Shown in pieces: positions 9,076 through 18,492 of a stretch of DNA of 64,000 bases. The translations under genes and the position numbers were made by a program. The notes under the pieces were generated by a model. That model had not been told where the DNA came from and made no database searches. It worked only from the letters and a program-made list of their open reading frames with translations. Source of the DNA: Sphingobacteriaceae bacterium DW12. GTDB lineage: Bacteria > Bacteroidota > Bacteroidia > Sphingobacteriales > Sphingobacteriaceae. The DNA is taken from NCBI GenBank assembly GCA_000783305.1, contig JROE01000002.1, forward strand, positions 806,001 through 870,000, read 5' to 3'. Positions within the stretch are counted from its first letter, which is position 1. Every line of letters begins with the position of its first letter.

Positions 9076-9885
9076 CTAATAGTTATATACAACCATTACA
9101 GGTAAATGATCGGAAGCATAGCTACCGGTCAATGCTACAGCCGACATCAGTCCAAAGATATCACTTGCTTTTTTATTGGAAGCGACCAAGTCAATGGCCT
9201 TTGTAGGATTACGGACCGGGAACGAGTTAGGACAACCATTCTTACACGAAAACGAAAATACTTTCTGCATCTCTTGGAGCTCGGAAGTACTAACCTCGGC
9301 ATTGTAATCTGCCGCTATCATCATAGGCTTATTAGCCTCCATACCTAGCGCATTGAGGTGTATGGCCTGTGCAGTACGATTAGGTACATTGAGGTCTAGA
9401 TGCGTGGAGCCAAACTCCAACGAAACTCCTTCTCCCAGATTGACAGACACTAGTGCGACAGAGCGCTTCTCACCTGAAGTAGGCATCGGCAATTCAATCC
9501 TTCTCTTGTTTGAAATTGGGAATTTACTCAACACGGCAACGCCATACTCCCCTCCTTGATAATCTATTGATTTGGAGAAAAAATACTCCATCCCTAAGAG
9601 CTCTGCTAGCTTCTGCGCTTGATTCACCTTACCCGATCGAGGCACATTGACATCGACCTCTTGCAGGGCAATCAGATCGGGACTCTTGGCCTTAAGTGTA
9701 TTGGCTATATTTTCTAAATTCACAACTTCCGAACCCTCGGGAGCGCCGTGATGGATGTTGTAGGTCATCACGGTCAGTTTCTTTTTTTCAACCTGCAATG
9801 TAGGCACTTCTTTGCCCTTACCATCACAAGCAAATACCGTACTGCAGAGACAAAGGATGAGTAAGAGTATTTGATTTTTTTTCAT
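9076..9885 (-). CDS. endonuclease/exonuclease/phosphatase-fold lipoprotein, active-site intact
   Basis: A lipobox (TVFAC) makes this a lipid-anchored periplasmic or surface enzyme. The EEP fold covers DNase I-like nucleases, sphingomyelinases and inositol phosphate phosphatases, all hydrolysing phosphoester bonds with a divalent metal. Numbered from the ATG at 9894, the expected residues are all present: N46 (TYNIHHG), E79 (LQEVD), H165 and D167 (THLDL), D196 and N198 (ADYN), and the final D262-H263 (SDHLPV). A Cys pair, C217 and C221, sits in a CxxxC motif before the last strand. The ATG at 9885 gives a cleaner signal peptide than the one at 9894. It is the last gene after the paralogue at 10054. 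Substrate unknown: phospholipid, sugar phosphate or nucleic acid are all possible. Confidence 0.85.
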   Translation of the reverse strand: MKKNQILLLILCLCSTVFACDGKGKEVPTLQVEKKKLTVMTYNIHHGAPEGSEVVNLENIANTLKAKSPDLIALQEVDVNVPRSGKVNQAQKLAELLGMEYFFSKSIDYQGGEYGVAVLSKFPISNKRRIELPMPTSGEKRSVALVSVNLGEGVSLEFGSTHLDLNVPNRTAQAIHLNALGMEANKPMMIAADYNAEVSTSELQEMQKVFSFSCKNGCPNSFPVRNPTKAIDLVASNKKASDIFGLMSAVALTGSYASDHLPVMVVYNY

Positions 9886-10009
9886 TTGTAACATGGCTAT
9901 TTGTTTATTTTATATTTATCGTTAAGGCATTGATATTACCTTTGGCAATATTCGTATTCTTCGATATCACGAACTCGTAAGATTTGCTTCATCTTGATTA
10001 TTGGGAATA

Positions 10010-10047
10010 AATGGATCCTACTAGCTCATCACCAAGTAGGATCCATT
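10010..10047 (-). terminator. strong hairpin after the pseudo-EEP gene
   Basis: AATGGATCCTACT (10010-10022) and AGTAGGATCCATT (10035-10047) form a perfect 13-bp stem with a 12-base loop, 6 bases beyond the stop of the gene ending at 10054. On the minus strand it is followed by TATTCCC, not a long T-run. It separates the sigma-to-pseudo-EEP operon from the active EEP gene and may cause partial termination. Confidence 0.6.
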
Positions 10048-10053
10048 GTTCAG

Positions 10054-10890
10054 TTACTGCTTAAGCTTCAACCTCAGTTCGGCTACCATAGGCAGGAATG
10101 TGCTCTGGGATTTGGGGTAAGCCGCGTACTTGTCTAAAATAAACTCATCAACAGCCTTATACGTGATATAGTCGTATACCTTGCCACCACTATTGGTTGG
10201 ACAACCTGTCCCTAAGCATCCAAATGCAAACACGTCTTTGATATAGTTGATCACGACGCCCCCTTCTTGCTCATTGAAATTGCCCACCAATAGCTGGGGA
10301 ATTTGGAACTTGGCCGTTTCATTTAAAATATCGATGACCTGCAGATTACGGTTGTTGGCAGCGGGATCGAGCTCGGTACCCGTAAAATAGATTTCGTTCT
10401 TATCATCGATTTTCGCTCTTAAAGAGGCTAAACTACGAAGCTCAGCCGTATTTCCTTCTTCCCGACTTAGAATCTTGGCCTTTGTTTCCAATATTGGAAA
10501 CTTGGATAATACAGCATTGCCAAATCCGCCAGTCTGATAATCAAAGTTTTTGACAAAAAAGCTTTTCATACCTAATCGTTGGGCAATGACACCTGGTCTA
10601 TCAACTTTTTCAGCTCGTGTAGTAGCACTATCTACCTGACGAAGGAAGAGGAAATCAGGATTGTATTCTTCGATAATCTTTACCGTCTCTTCAAAACTCG
10701 TCAACCGATTCATATTGATCGACATGATCTTGAGCGACTTGGTAGGTCCTTTATATTCTTGATCGGGAGGGGTAGGTAGGTCGGGTTTAACATCCCAATC
10801 TCCTGGAGAATAGGACTTGCGGCATCCTCCGACCAGTACCAACATGAGTACTATCAGTGTTATTATAGGCAATAATTTCATGCTTTTCAT
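10054..10890 (-). CDS. EEP-fold lipoprotein with degenerate active site (probable binding protein)
   Basis: 278 residues from the ATG at 10890, which lies directly after the susD stop (10893-10895), so translation is probably coupled. The lipobox LVGGC anchors it. It aligns along its whole length with the neighbouring active EEP protein, including QRLGMKSFF, GFGNAVLSKFPI and the late GCP motif. Several catalytic positions are replaced, however: Glu to Gln85 (LRQVD), His to Glu173 (GTELDP), Asp to Asn204 (GNFN), and the final Asp-His to Thr264-Phe265 (STFLPM). Hydrolysis is therefore unlikely. Its slot right after susD is where surface-binding lipoproteins (SusE/F-like) usually lie, so a binding role for the phosphorylated substrate of its paralogue is my inference. 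Confidence 0.8.
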   Translation of the reverse strand: MKSMKLLPIITLIVLMLVLVGGCRKSYSPGDWDVKPDLPTPPDQEYKGPTKSLKIMSINMNRLTSFEETVKIIEEYNPDFLFLRQVDSATTRAEKVDRPGVIAQRLGMKSFFVKNFDYQTGGFGNAVLSKFPILETKAKILSREEGNTAELRSLASLRAKIDDKNEIYFTGTELDPAANNRNLQVIDILNETAKFQIPQLLVGNFNEQEGGVVINYIKDVFAFGCLGTGCPTNSGGKVYDYITYKAVDEFILDKYAAYPKSQSTFLPMVAELRLKLKQ

Positions 10891-10892
10891 TT

Positions 10893-12488
10893 CTAATAAT
10901 TTGGATTTTGTGTCATATTTGGATTGGCCAACAGCTCGGTTTCGGGAATAGGCCACCAGCCTTCTCTATCTTTGTTAAAACTACGCGTCTGAACCCTTAC
11001 CTTTTCGCCAGTAGTGGGATTGGTTGCCCCAAAAACCTCTCCATTCATCACTATCACGTCAATACCCCATCTACGGATATCATGGTAACGTCCGCCCTCA
11101 AAAGCTAGCTCAGCCTGACGCTCACGACGCAGCAAAGTCCGGACACGATCTTGAGAATTGTACTTATCAGCTGAGGCTGCTGGCATATTGGCGCGCGAAC
11201 GAAGTTGATTAATCGAAAGCAATACATCTGGATTATTCCAATCTCCAGATTCGATCAGTGCTTCAGCATAATTCAATAAAATCTCGGCATAGCGGATAAT
11301 CATAAAATCCAAGGTTCCGCTTTTCGATTGCCTGTCACGTGCATCGACGTATTTCTTTATCCAATAGCCAGTTGCTGTAGATTTGGTAAGCCCAATCTTG
11401 TCACTAGGATTGTAGAATGGATCTAGGGTATATTGTCCTTGAAACTTCTCATAGGGAATGAATACAGAAGCGGCCAATCGCGGATCTCTGTTATTATTAT
11501 AATTGGGATTTTTCTGATAAATCAAGGTAGAATCTGACCCCAATTCTTGCAATGTCTTTCCCTGACGGGTCTCAAAGTTATCAATGACAAGGTTGGTCGG
11601 TGACAAGTAGGTCTCTCCTCCAATACCGAATGGTGCAAATGTAGTCCAGGCATTGCTACAGCCATTTTCCTTGAAAAAGATACGTTCATCGTTCAATTCA
11701 CCCGCATAACTGAATAATTCGCTGTAGCTAGCTTCTTTGGTCTTGGTATTGACCCATAGCTTGTATACTCCGGAGTCTATTATTTTCTTGGAAGAGGATT
11801 TGACCAAATCAAAATCCTTTTTATATAACCCCAATCTAGATAGTAAGGCCTGACACACACCACTCGTCACCCGCCACCTATCGGCATTGACATAAGTAGC
11901 TGGCAGCCCCTCGGCGCAGGCTTTCAACTCATCGACGATAAAAGCATACACTTCGTCTTTATTTGTCCTAGGTTGGTTGTTCTCCAGGGGAGTCAAAGAT
12001 TTGGTCAACAAGGGTATATCCCCAAAAAGCATCATTAGTTCCATATGATAATAAGCGCGTAAGGCTCTTGCTTCCAACTTCATCCGTGCTTTCAGTTCGG
12101 CGTCTACGAAAGTCCGGTCTACATTTTCCAAGAAGCGATTGGATCGGCGAATACAGGTATAATCATCTTGCCATATCGAATTGGAGACTCCCCACCTACT
12201 AGTGGCGAGGCCCCTCGTAAAACCATCATAGTCACCTTTGAAATCACCACGATGTACAGATTCATCCGTAAGTCCGGAATAGTACATGATATTACGTCCA
12301 CTAGATCCTCCAGGGATACCTACATACACGGATGCCAACGCATTGTAGGCATCGGTCTCAGTCTTCCACCACTGCTCATCGGAAACTCCTGTGGGACTAT
12401 CAATGGTCAGAAATTTTTCACAAGATGTTTGCAACATAAGCGTTGCTGCCAACGCGTTGAGTATATAAAATTTGATATTTTTTATCAT
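10893..12488 (-). CDS. SusD-family lipoprotein (locus 2)
   Basis: About 531 residues from the ATG at 12488, with the lipobox LQTSC giving a lipid-anchored SusD/RagB protein. Typical SusD motifs are visible: ALRAYYHMELMMLFGDIPL in the helical N-terminal half, then RYAEILLNYAEALIESGDW and LLRRERQAELAFEGGRYHDI near the C-terminus, ending in NPNMTQNPNY. It follows susC closely (10 bases) and is followed at once by the pseudo-EEP gene. It should form the lid of the SusC of this locus. The cargo enzymes point to a phosphoester-containing nutrient, but this is not shown by the SusD sequence itself. Confidence 0.92.
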   Translation of the reverse strand: MIKNIKFYILNALAATLMLQTSCEKFLTIDSPTGVSDEQWWKTETDAYNALASVYVGIPGGSSGRNIMYYSGLTDESVHRGDFKGDYDGFTRGLATSRWGVSNSIWQDDYTCIRRSNRFLENVDRTFVDAELKARMKLEARALRAYYHMELMMLFGDIPLLTKSLTPLENNQPRTNKDEVYAFIVDELKACAEGLPATYVNADRWRVTSGVCQALLSRLGLYKKDFDLVKSSSKKIIDSGVYKLWVNTKTKEASYSELFSYAGELNDERIFFKENGCSNAWTTFAPFGIGGETYLSPTNLVIDNFETRQGKTLQELGSDSTLIYQKNPNYNNNRDPRLAASVFIPYEKFQGQYTLDPFYNPSDKIGLTKSTATGYWIKKYVDARDRQSKSGTLDFMIIRYAEILLNYAEALIESGDWNNPDVLLSINQLRSRANMPAASADKYNSQDRVRTLLRRERQAELAFEGGRYHDIRRWGIDVIVMNGEVFGATNPTTGEKVRVQTRSFNKDREGWWPIPETELLANPNMTQNPNY

Positions 12489-12498
12489 GGTAATAATA

Positions 12499-15400
12499 TT
12501 AAAAATTAGCCGTAAGACCAACAGAGAATGTTTTCATAATCGGATGTGTATAAGATCCTCCCTGCGATTCTGGATCTGCCATCTTCAACCCGGTAATGAG
12601 CAAAGGATTTTGGGCATTGAGATATATTCGGCTAGATTTAATCCCGTACTTATTCATAGCCTTTGAATTCAAGCGATAGCCTAACTGTATAAACTTGACA
12701 CGCATGTACTTGGCATTGAATAACCAAAAATCACTACGTAAAACATTGGCTGCCGGATTTGCCAAAAGACGCGGATAGATGGCATCTTGGTTATTCTCGT
12801 TCCACGTATTGGCCGCTCTGTAGGTCGTAGGTACACCTCCAGATGCACTCAGATTGAGCGGATGCCATAAGTAGCCTGCAGACTTTCCACCTAGATTACC
12901 TGAATAATCGTGATTGCCCGCTCCCTGTAATAGGAATTCAAGGTCCAGATTTTTATAAGTGAAGTTAAAATTTGCAAAATAATTAATCCGTGGAGTAGGA
13001 TCCCCCATCACACGTTGATCATTTTCATCAATGATACCATCCGCATTCAAATCCACATATTTGATATCACCAGGTCCCTGCTTGCCTGCTAAAGGAACCT
13101 TAGCAGTCAACCGATCCTCTTCAAAATCGCTGTACTGCAAGATACCATCGGAAAGGTAACCATAGTAGCTCTTTATTGCGGAGCCTTTCTCATTAACTTC
13201 TATCCCACTGATGTATGGTCCGCCTAGTATATCTGTTATTTTATTTTTATTGTAGGTTATACCGGGTTTCACAGAAAACAAGAAATCTTCTGAAAAATTA
13301 CCATTGTAATTGAATGAGAATTCATATCCTCTATTCATCACTTCACCAGCGTTGATGGGAGCAGAACCTACCGCACCTGACGGAGCAACGGCAGGCATGA
13401 GTAAGACGTCAGAGGTGCGCTTATCATAGTAATCAAAGGTCATACTCAGCTTACTATTGAACAAAGCGAGGTCGAATCCCAAATCAAGGATATTTACCTT
13501 CTCCCAACTCACATTCGGATTGCCCCAGACACTCTCTGTACCATTGGACGTATTAATCAGGTTCTGATATTTATATAGTCCAATATTCTCATTGCCCAAT
13601 TGTCCATACGAAGCCCGAATCTTGAAATTATTGATGGCATCAATCTGAAAAAACTTTTCATTGTGCAAATTCCAGCCAAGAGCTAGGGATGGGAAATATC
13701 CAAATTTATTTCCTGGACCAAACTTAGAAGATCCATCTGCACGGAAAGAGATTTCGGCCAGGTACCTATCATCAAAAGAGTAATTGACCTTGGTATAAGC
13801 AGAAACCAGTGCAGACATATTCCAGTATCCATTATTGAATTTTTCACTCGAGAAACCACCCATTGCAAATACACTATGTCGACCAAAATCCTTGTTATAA
13901 TCTAGGGCTCCGCTGAGGAAAAAATAAGTATCCCGCAGCTCAGAGTATGCATCACGCTGTACACCCCATGTCTGCACTAGCTGTTTGGTGTAATAATCGA
14001 AGAAATAGAAATTATCCCGTTTCTGTTTATAGACATCATTGTTAAGCCTGTAGCTAAACTGACCACGTAAACTCAGATTGTCGGTAATAGTCCATTTAGG
14101 CTGCATATTAATAGTGGCTTGATCATATTGATAGCCTATAGTACCTCCTACCTCTTTGTAAGCGATAGGGTTGACGATATCGGCATATCTTCCATAGATA
14201 GTTGGCCAACCTTCTTCTTGTGGATACTTAGGAAGGATGGTCGGCTCCAAGCGATACAAATCATCCAACATCCGGCTACCACCATTGCTAATGGGCCGAT
14301 TGGGATACATGGTATTCCTGCGAATCCCTAATACGTCCAAATTAATCAGGAATTTCTTGGATAAGGACACAGAAGTATTGGCCCTAATATTAAATCGATC
14401 TGTATTATTCAGAGGCAACATCCCCTTTTGGGACATATAGTTACCCGTTACGGCAAATCGCGCCACATCATTTCCACCACTCACGGCAAGGGAGTGTGAG
14501 GTAATGGGCGAATACTCGTCGATAAGTTCTTTAGTCCAATTGGTATTTGGATAATTGATAGGATCATCCCCAGCAATGGTCTTACTGATCTGCTCGTCAG
14601 TATAAAACTCTTGTCCTCCAGAGGCGACTACTGCATAATTATACATTTTCATGTAAGTTGGGGCGTCTACAAATTCGGGCAGTATAGTAGGCGTCTGCAT
14701 GCCGTAGTACCCATCATATAAGATATTAATCTGTCCGGCCTTACCTCTTTTGGTCGTGACCAAGATGACCCCATTGGCTGCACGAGCACCATATATAGCC
14801 GCTGCGGCAGCATCTTTTAGGATGGTGACACTTTCAACAGTCACGGGATCGATATGGTTCATATCCATAGGAACGCCATCGACCAATACCAAGGGTTCGG
14901 CATTATTGAGTGTAGAAATACCACGAATCTTGATACTAGCAGCATCTCCACCTGGTAATCCAGACCCCTGTTGTACCTGCAATCCGGTGACCCCGCCTTG
15001 CAATGATTGAGACAGATTGGTGATGGGTTTTCCTGCTATATTGGACTTAACGTCCAAGCTTGCAACCGAGCTCGCGATATGCTTACGCTGCATCTCCGTC
15101 ATCCCCACCACTACAACTTCCTCTAATTCAGAAACATCCATATCTAAGGAGACGGTTAGATTGGTCTCAGCCTTGGAGACCACAACCTGCTTTGAAGCAT
15201 ATCCTACCATCGTGAAGACTAGGGTCTGCCCTTTCTGGACTGCTATTTCATAATAACCAGCTTCGTCAGTCAAGACTCCTTTAGAAGTGCCCAATACCGC
15301 TACGGAAGCATGTGCTAACGCTTGGGGTGGTTCATTATTCGTAAAAACCCGTCCCCTAACTTTTATTTCCTCCTGTATGACAGGATTCCTAGCAGAGATA

Positions 15401-15786
15401 TTTTCAATAACCGGTGCTCCGTTACTGTCGTGGGGAACGATCGTTATTTGATTATTTTTTCGAGAATAGGATAATCCATGCTTTGGAAGTTCGGTCTTTA
15501 GTAAATCCTCTAACAACATTCCTTCCACTCTTAGGGATATTCGTTTGTCTTTAATAAGGTTGTCGTTATACATAAGCGCAACCTTTGTTTGCTTTTGAAG
15601 GACCGTCAAAAAAGCCCTAAAAGAGGCATTTTGAAGGTCGACTGAGATTTTTTGGGAGAATGCCTGCGAAGACAAGCTCAGCAGCATCAATGTCCACAAC
15701 ACGCCGGAAACTTTCATATAATAGGCCAGTTTAGCAGAAATAGGTATTAGCCCGGCCCTGAATTGCCGAGGTTGATTTTTTTTCAT
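12499..15786 (-). CDS. SusC-family TonB transporter with STN domain (locus 2)
   Basis: About 1095 residues from the ATG at 15786 (MKKNQPRQF). Order: signal peptide ending in QAFSQK, an STN secretin/TonB N-terminal domain at about 45-110 (FLTVLQKQTKVALMYND), a carboxypeptidase-like domain at about 135-225, then the plug (NNAEPLVLVDGVPMDMNHI, AAIYGARAANGVILVTTKRG) and barrel. The STN domain is the part that contacts FecR in transducing receptors, and fecR and the sigma gene are directly upstream, so ligand binding should switch on the locus. It is preceded by a hairpin in the fecR-susC gap. Confidence 0.93.
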   Translation of the reverse strand: MKKNQPRQFRAGLIPISAKLAYYMKVSGVLWTLMLLSLSSQAFSQKISVDLQNASFRAFLTVLQKQTKVALMYNDNLIKDKRISLRVEGMLLEDLLKTELPKHGLSYSRKNNQITIVPHDSNGAPVIENISARNPVIQEEIKVRGRVFTNNEPPQALAHASVAVLGTSKGVLTDEAGYYEIAVQKGQTLVFTMVGYASKQVVVSKAETNLTVSLDMDVSELEEVVVVGMTEMQRKHIASSVASLDVKSNIAGKPITNLSQSLQGGVTGLQVQQGSGLPGGDAASIKIRGISTLNNAEPLVLVDGVPMDMNHIDPVTVESVTILKDAAAAAIYGARAANGVILVTTKRGKAGQINILYDGYYGMQTPTILPEFVDAPTYMKMYNYAVVASGGQEFYTDEQISKTIAGDDPINYPNTNWTKELIDEYSPITSHSLAVSGGNDVARFAVTGNYMSQKGMLPLNNTDRFNIRANTSVSLSKKFLINLDVLGIRRNTMYPNRPISNGGSRMLDDLYRLEPTILPKYPQEEGWPTIYGRYADIVNPIAYKEVGGTIGYQYDQATINMQPKWTITDNLSLRGQFSYRLNNDVYKQKRDNFYFFDYYTKQLVQTWGVQRDAYSELRDTYFFLSGALDYNKDFGRHSVFAMGGFSSEKFNNGYWNMSALVSAYTKVNYSFDDRYLAEISFRADGSSKFGPGNKFGYFPSLALGWNLHNEKFFQIDAINNFKIRASYGQLGNENIGLYKYQNLINTSNGTESVWGNPNVSWEKVNILDLGFDLALFNSKLSMTFDYYDKRTSDVLLMPAVAPSGAVGSAPINAGEVMNRGYEFSFNYNGNFSEDFLFSVKPGITYNKNKITDILGGPYISGIEVNEKGSAIKSYYGYLSDGILQYSDFEEDRLTAKVPLAGKQGPGDIKYVDLNADGIIDENDQRVMGDPTPRINYFANFNFTYKNLDLEFLLQGAGNHDYSGNLGGKSAGYLWHPLNLSASGGVPTTYRAANTWNENNQDAIYPRLLANPAANVLRSDFWLFNAKYMRVKFIQLGYRLNSKAMNKYGIKSSRIYLNAQNPLLITGLKMADPESQGGSYTHPIMKTFSVGLTANF

Positions 15787-15829
15787 AAATTTAAAAGATT
15801 TTAAAAGTGTAATAAGATCAATAGTAAAT

Positions 15830-15859
15830 GACAAGAAGGAGTTGCCGCTCTTTCTTGTC
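15830..15859 (-). promoter_or_regulatory. hairpin in the fecR-susC gap (locus 2)
   Basis: GACAAGAAGGAG (15830-15841) faces CTCTTTCTTGTC (15848-15859), giving a 12-bp stem with one imperfect pair and a 6-base loop. It sits between the fecR stop and the susC start. It may end the sigma-fecR transcript or attenuate read-through into susC; no long T-run follows. Confidence 0.45.
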
Positions 15860-15875
15860 TATTCTTTCAATGGTT

Positions 15876-16919
15876 TCATTTTTTTCGAATAATAACCTCC
15901 TTTTCTTTAAGTTCTATTTGGTAGTCTCTCAATTCATAAATATCGTTAATGATGGATATCACATCGTCTCGCAAATCCAATCGTCCAGAATACGAAAGTT
16001 GAACGTGAGCAAGCTGTGGTGGAGCCTGTATCCGGATATTATAAAATCTTTCTAGTTTCTTGAATAATTCAGATAGTGGCAGACGATTTAAAACCAATTG
16101 CTTTTCGCGCCACAAGATATCTTGCCCTCCCCCCGATCTCTCCATCTTGACCTGTGCAGTAGCACGTTCTACGGTAACTCGCTGCCCCGGCTCCATTTTT
16201 ATCTTTTCAAATCGATCCGCATTGTCTTTCAAAAGAATAGAACCTGATATCAATTCCACGACAGTAGCGCGATTATCGTCGTAATTGTTGATATTGAAGG
16301 AAGTTCCCGTTACATGAACAGTATTCTCACGCATTTCAACGTAGAAGGGTGTCCCGGTGTGAGCAACGTCAAAATAGGCCTCTCCATTCAGAAAAACGCG
16401 CCTTTCACCCTCACCCAAATTATTAGCCATCGTCAAAAATGACCCTGCATTCAACCAAACTTTGGTACCATCTACCAACGTTACTTCTTGTCGCTTACCA
16501 TAGGGTACATAGATGGTGGTAAATTGGGATTTGTTATCACTATTCGCGATGTATATAACGCTATCTGAGGTATAGGATTTACCAGACTTTCTATGGAGCC
16601 CATCTCTTGATTTATTAGAATTCTCATTTTCGGACTGTATTAATTGGATGTGGTCCGAATGGTCCATTTGCCCGCGATGCATTTGGGCAATCTGTTGGAG
16701 ATCTACAGGTGAAGACATCGATTTAAAGAAATAAAAAGATAGTGTCAGAATCAGGGGTATAGCAGCGGCCACAGAAAGCTGTACTATACGTTTTCTAAAA
16801 TGAACGGTCCTACCGCTACGCAATATATCTGCGAGAAGAGTTTGCTTCTCCTCCTCAAGTAGTTGATCTTTCTCTCGAATGTCGAATAGCTGTCTAAGTT
16901 TTTCCTTATTCTTTTCCAA
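15876..16919 (-). CDS. FecR-family anti-sigma/sigma-regulator (locus 2)
   Basis: 347 residues. A cytoplasmic N-terminal part is followed by one membrane segment (about 48-66, VAAAIPLILTLSFYFF), the periplasmic FecR domain (VTLVDGTKVWLNAGSFLTM, GEAYFDVAH, VHVTGTSFNI) and a C-terminal DUF4974 region (LPLSELFKKLERFYNI). FecR proteins sit in the inner membrane, relay the signal from the STN domain of the receptor and control the partner ECF sigma factor. The only usable start is TTG at 16919: the frame has a stop 15 bases upstream and no ATG nearby, and AAGGG lies in front. It follows the sigma gene by 52 bases. Confidence 0.9.
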   Translation of the reverse strand: MEKNKEKLRQLFDIREKDQLLEEEKQTLLADILRSGRTVHFRKRIVQLSVAAAIPLILTLSFYFFKSMSSPVDLQQIAQMHRGQMDHSDHIQLIQSENENSNKSRDGLHRKSGKSYTSDSVIYIANSDNKSQFTTIYVPYGKRQEVTLVDGTKVWLNAGSFLTMANNLGEGERRVFLNGEAYFDVAHTGTPFYVEMRENTVHVTGTSFNINNYDDNRATVVELISGSILLKDNADRFEKIKMEPGQRVTVERATAQVKMERSGGGQDILWREKQLVLNRLPLSELFKKLERFYNIRIQAPPQLAHVQLSYSGRLDLRDDVISIINDIYELRDYQIELKEKEVIIRKK

Positions 16920-16971
16920 TTTTTTGCCCTTTTACATACATAGAGCAAAAAGCTATGGAAGCATAGACATA

Positions 16972-17529
16972 TTATTTGGAAAAAATTAGAATTAATATGG
17001 AAGTCAGTTCAAATGCTGGTATCTGTGTTTTTAAAGACTTTACCGCTCTGTAGGAAAGGGTGCGGCAAGATTCAACACTCACCCCCATGATTTCGGCAAT
17101 ATTTTCGTAACTAAAGTCCATGTAGTATTTGAGATACAGGATCTCTTGCTGGCGCTTGGGAAGTCGCTCTATCTCTTCTTTCACCCTGATACTCAACAGC
17201 CTTTGATCTTCTTGTAGAATAAAATTCAATTCATGTGAGCCGACGGCCAGCAAGTCTTCTTGGACCGTCTCCAATGATTCACCTGCTTGCTGCCTCCGAG
17301 TCTTAAGGATCCGTCTACGTAATGAAGAAAACAAATAGAATTTGACATTCACCTGTTGGGCTATACGTGTATTGCCGTATAAATCTACGAAGAGATCATG
17401 GATACAATCGACAACCAGAGCTTTGTCGGCATGAAATCGAATACCGTAGCGAACCAAATCATCGATATAGTTGTTATATAACAAAGCAAATGCATCCGAA
17501 TCACCCTTCAAAAATTTTGTCCAAGACAT
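16972..17529 (-). CDS. ECF RNA polymerase sigma factor (locus 2)
   Basis: 185 residues from the ATG at 17529 (MSWTKFLKGDSDAFALLYNN), with an alternative ATG at 17562. Region 2 (DCIHDLFVDLYGN, helical) and region 4 (LPKRQQEILYLKYYMDFSYENIAEIMGVS, a helix-turn-helix) are both clear, as in Bacteroidota sigma-70 family ECF factors. Region 4 should recognise the promoter of the susC downstream. It heads the sigma-fecR-susC-susD-EEP series and is expected to be held in check or activated by the FecR protein beside it. Confidence 0.92.
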   Translation of the reverse strand: MSWTKFLKGDSDAFALLYNNYIDDLVRYGIRFHADKALVVDCIHDLFVDLYGNTRIAQQVNVKFYLFSSLRRRILKTRRQQAGESLETVQEDLLAVGSHELNFILQEDQRLLSIRVKEEIERLPKRQQEILYLKYYMDFSYENIAEIMGVSVESCRTLSYRAVKSLKTQIPAFELTSILILIFSK

Positions 17530-17775
17530 GGTTTTAGTTAGTAAATGCTGTTCTGTCGGCATTCTGCTAATATGAACAAAGCATATTAACAAATTACCTA
17601 ATCTACTTTAATTCGATGTTAATAAAAATCGAATGGCGGTATACTAGATTTATACATGGATGTATAAAGATAGAATTCTGAAAACATTTAGCAAAAGATA
17701 ATACAAATTATCCAAACCAGTTATGGCAATAAGATGCCGTCCAAGCATTTGGTCATATATAGCAAGTAACATTTT

Positions 17776-18234
17776 TCATCGTCCCCTATAGTCCACCGGA
17801 GATAACTTTCCGTCTTCTTCTCGAATATGTGTTTCAGCACCGATGACGATATCTGTATTCTGAGCAGATACACATAACCAATGATTATCATATCTACGCA
17901 GCACAAAAATAAATAGATTTTGCCGGAGCCCTGCAGTCACATCATGTGCCGTCTGCCCGCTCAATCGCATTCGAGCATGGACAATAGCGTAATCACTCCC
18001 TAATAGCTTGACCTTTACTGTTCCCAATTTTAAAGTAGAGTCATTGAAAATGACCGACAGGCCATAATCATGTGCCTTGAAAATTGCATCACGGCTGCGC
18101 CACCAGATTCCAACAACATTTACAAAATCGGCATCTTCTTCAAAGAGACTCGCTAGGTCATCTGCTCGGCGGTCATTCCAAGCCTCGATGAATAGCCGTG
18201 GGATATCTGCAGGTATCAGTGCTTTGGTTTCCAT
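17776..18234 (-). CDS. SgcJ/EcaC-like SnoaL-fold protein
   Basis: 152 residues, no signal peptide, cytosolic. The small alpha+beta barrel pattern of the NTF2/SnoaL-like superfamily is visible: an opening helix with FIEAWNDRRADDLASLFEEDADFVNVVG, then WWRSRDAIFKAH, and a strand-rich second half with VKLLGSDYAIVHARM. Members of the SgcJ/EcaC group are often named oxidoreductases, but no redox motif is known for them; a small-molecule binding or isomerase role is as likely. It stands alone, 183 bases from the sigma gene start region, and has no evident functional neighbour. Confidence 0.75.
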   Translation of the reverse strand: METKALIPADIPRLFIEAWNDRRADDLASLFEEDADFVNVVGIWWRSRDAIFKAHDYGLSVIFNDSTLKLGTVKVKLLGSDYAIVHARMRLSGQTAHDVTAGLRQNLFIFVLRRYDNHWLCVSAQNTDIVIGAETHIREEDGKLSPVDYRGR

Positions 18235-18410
18235 TACATAACTTCGTCTTAAAATTAATAATTTACTTGGTATGTCGCCAAATATAACCTTATCATTCTC
18301 TTATGCTATCGCGGTAACCATAGCTCAAGAGCCATTGCTGGGTTATGATCAGCAATGACATGTAAACATCGCCTAATAAGCTAAGCCATTCCGTAAATTT
18401 TTGCTAAATT

Positions 18411-18430
18411 TAGACTAGCAAACTAGTCTA
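18411..18430. promoter_or_regulatory. tight palindrome upstream of the DUF2200 gene
   Basis: TAGACTAG (18411-18418) and CTAGTCTA (18423-18430) are perfect inverted arms around CAAA, 63 bases before the start codon at 18493. A -7-like TAAATTTA (18405-18412) touches the left arm. The layout fits a repressor operator or an early hairpin in the transcript. Confidence 0.35.
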
Positions 18431-18492
18431 GCTGCCTACCGATAGATGTATAGCACGGGAATAGTAAAAGTTAAGGATTAAAATCAAATAAA

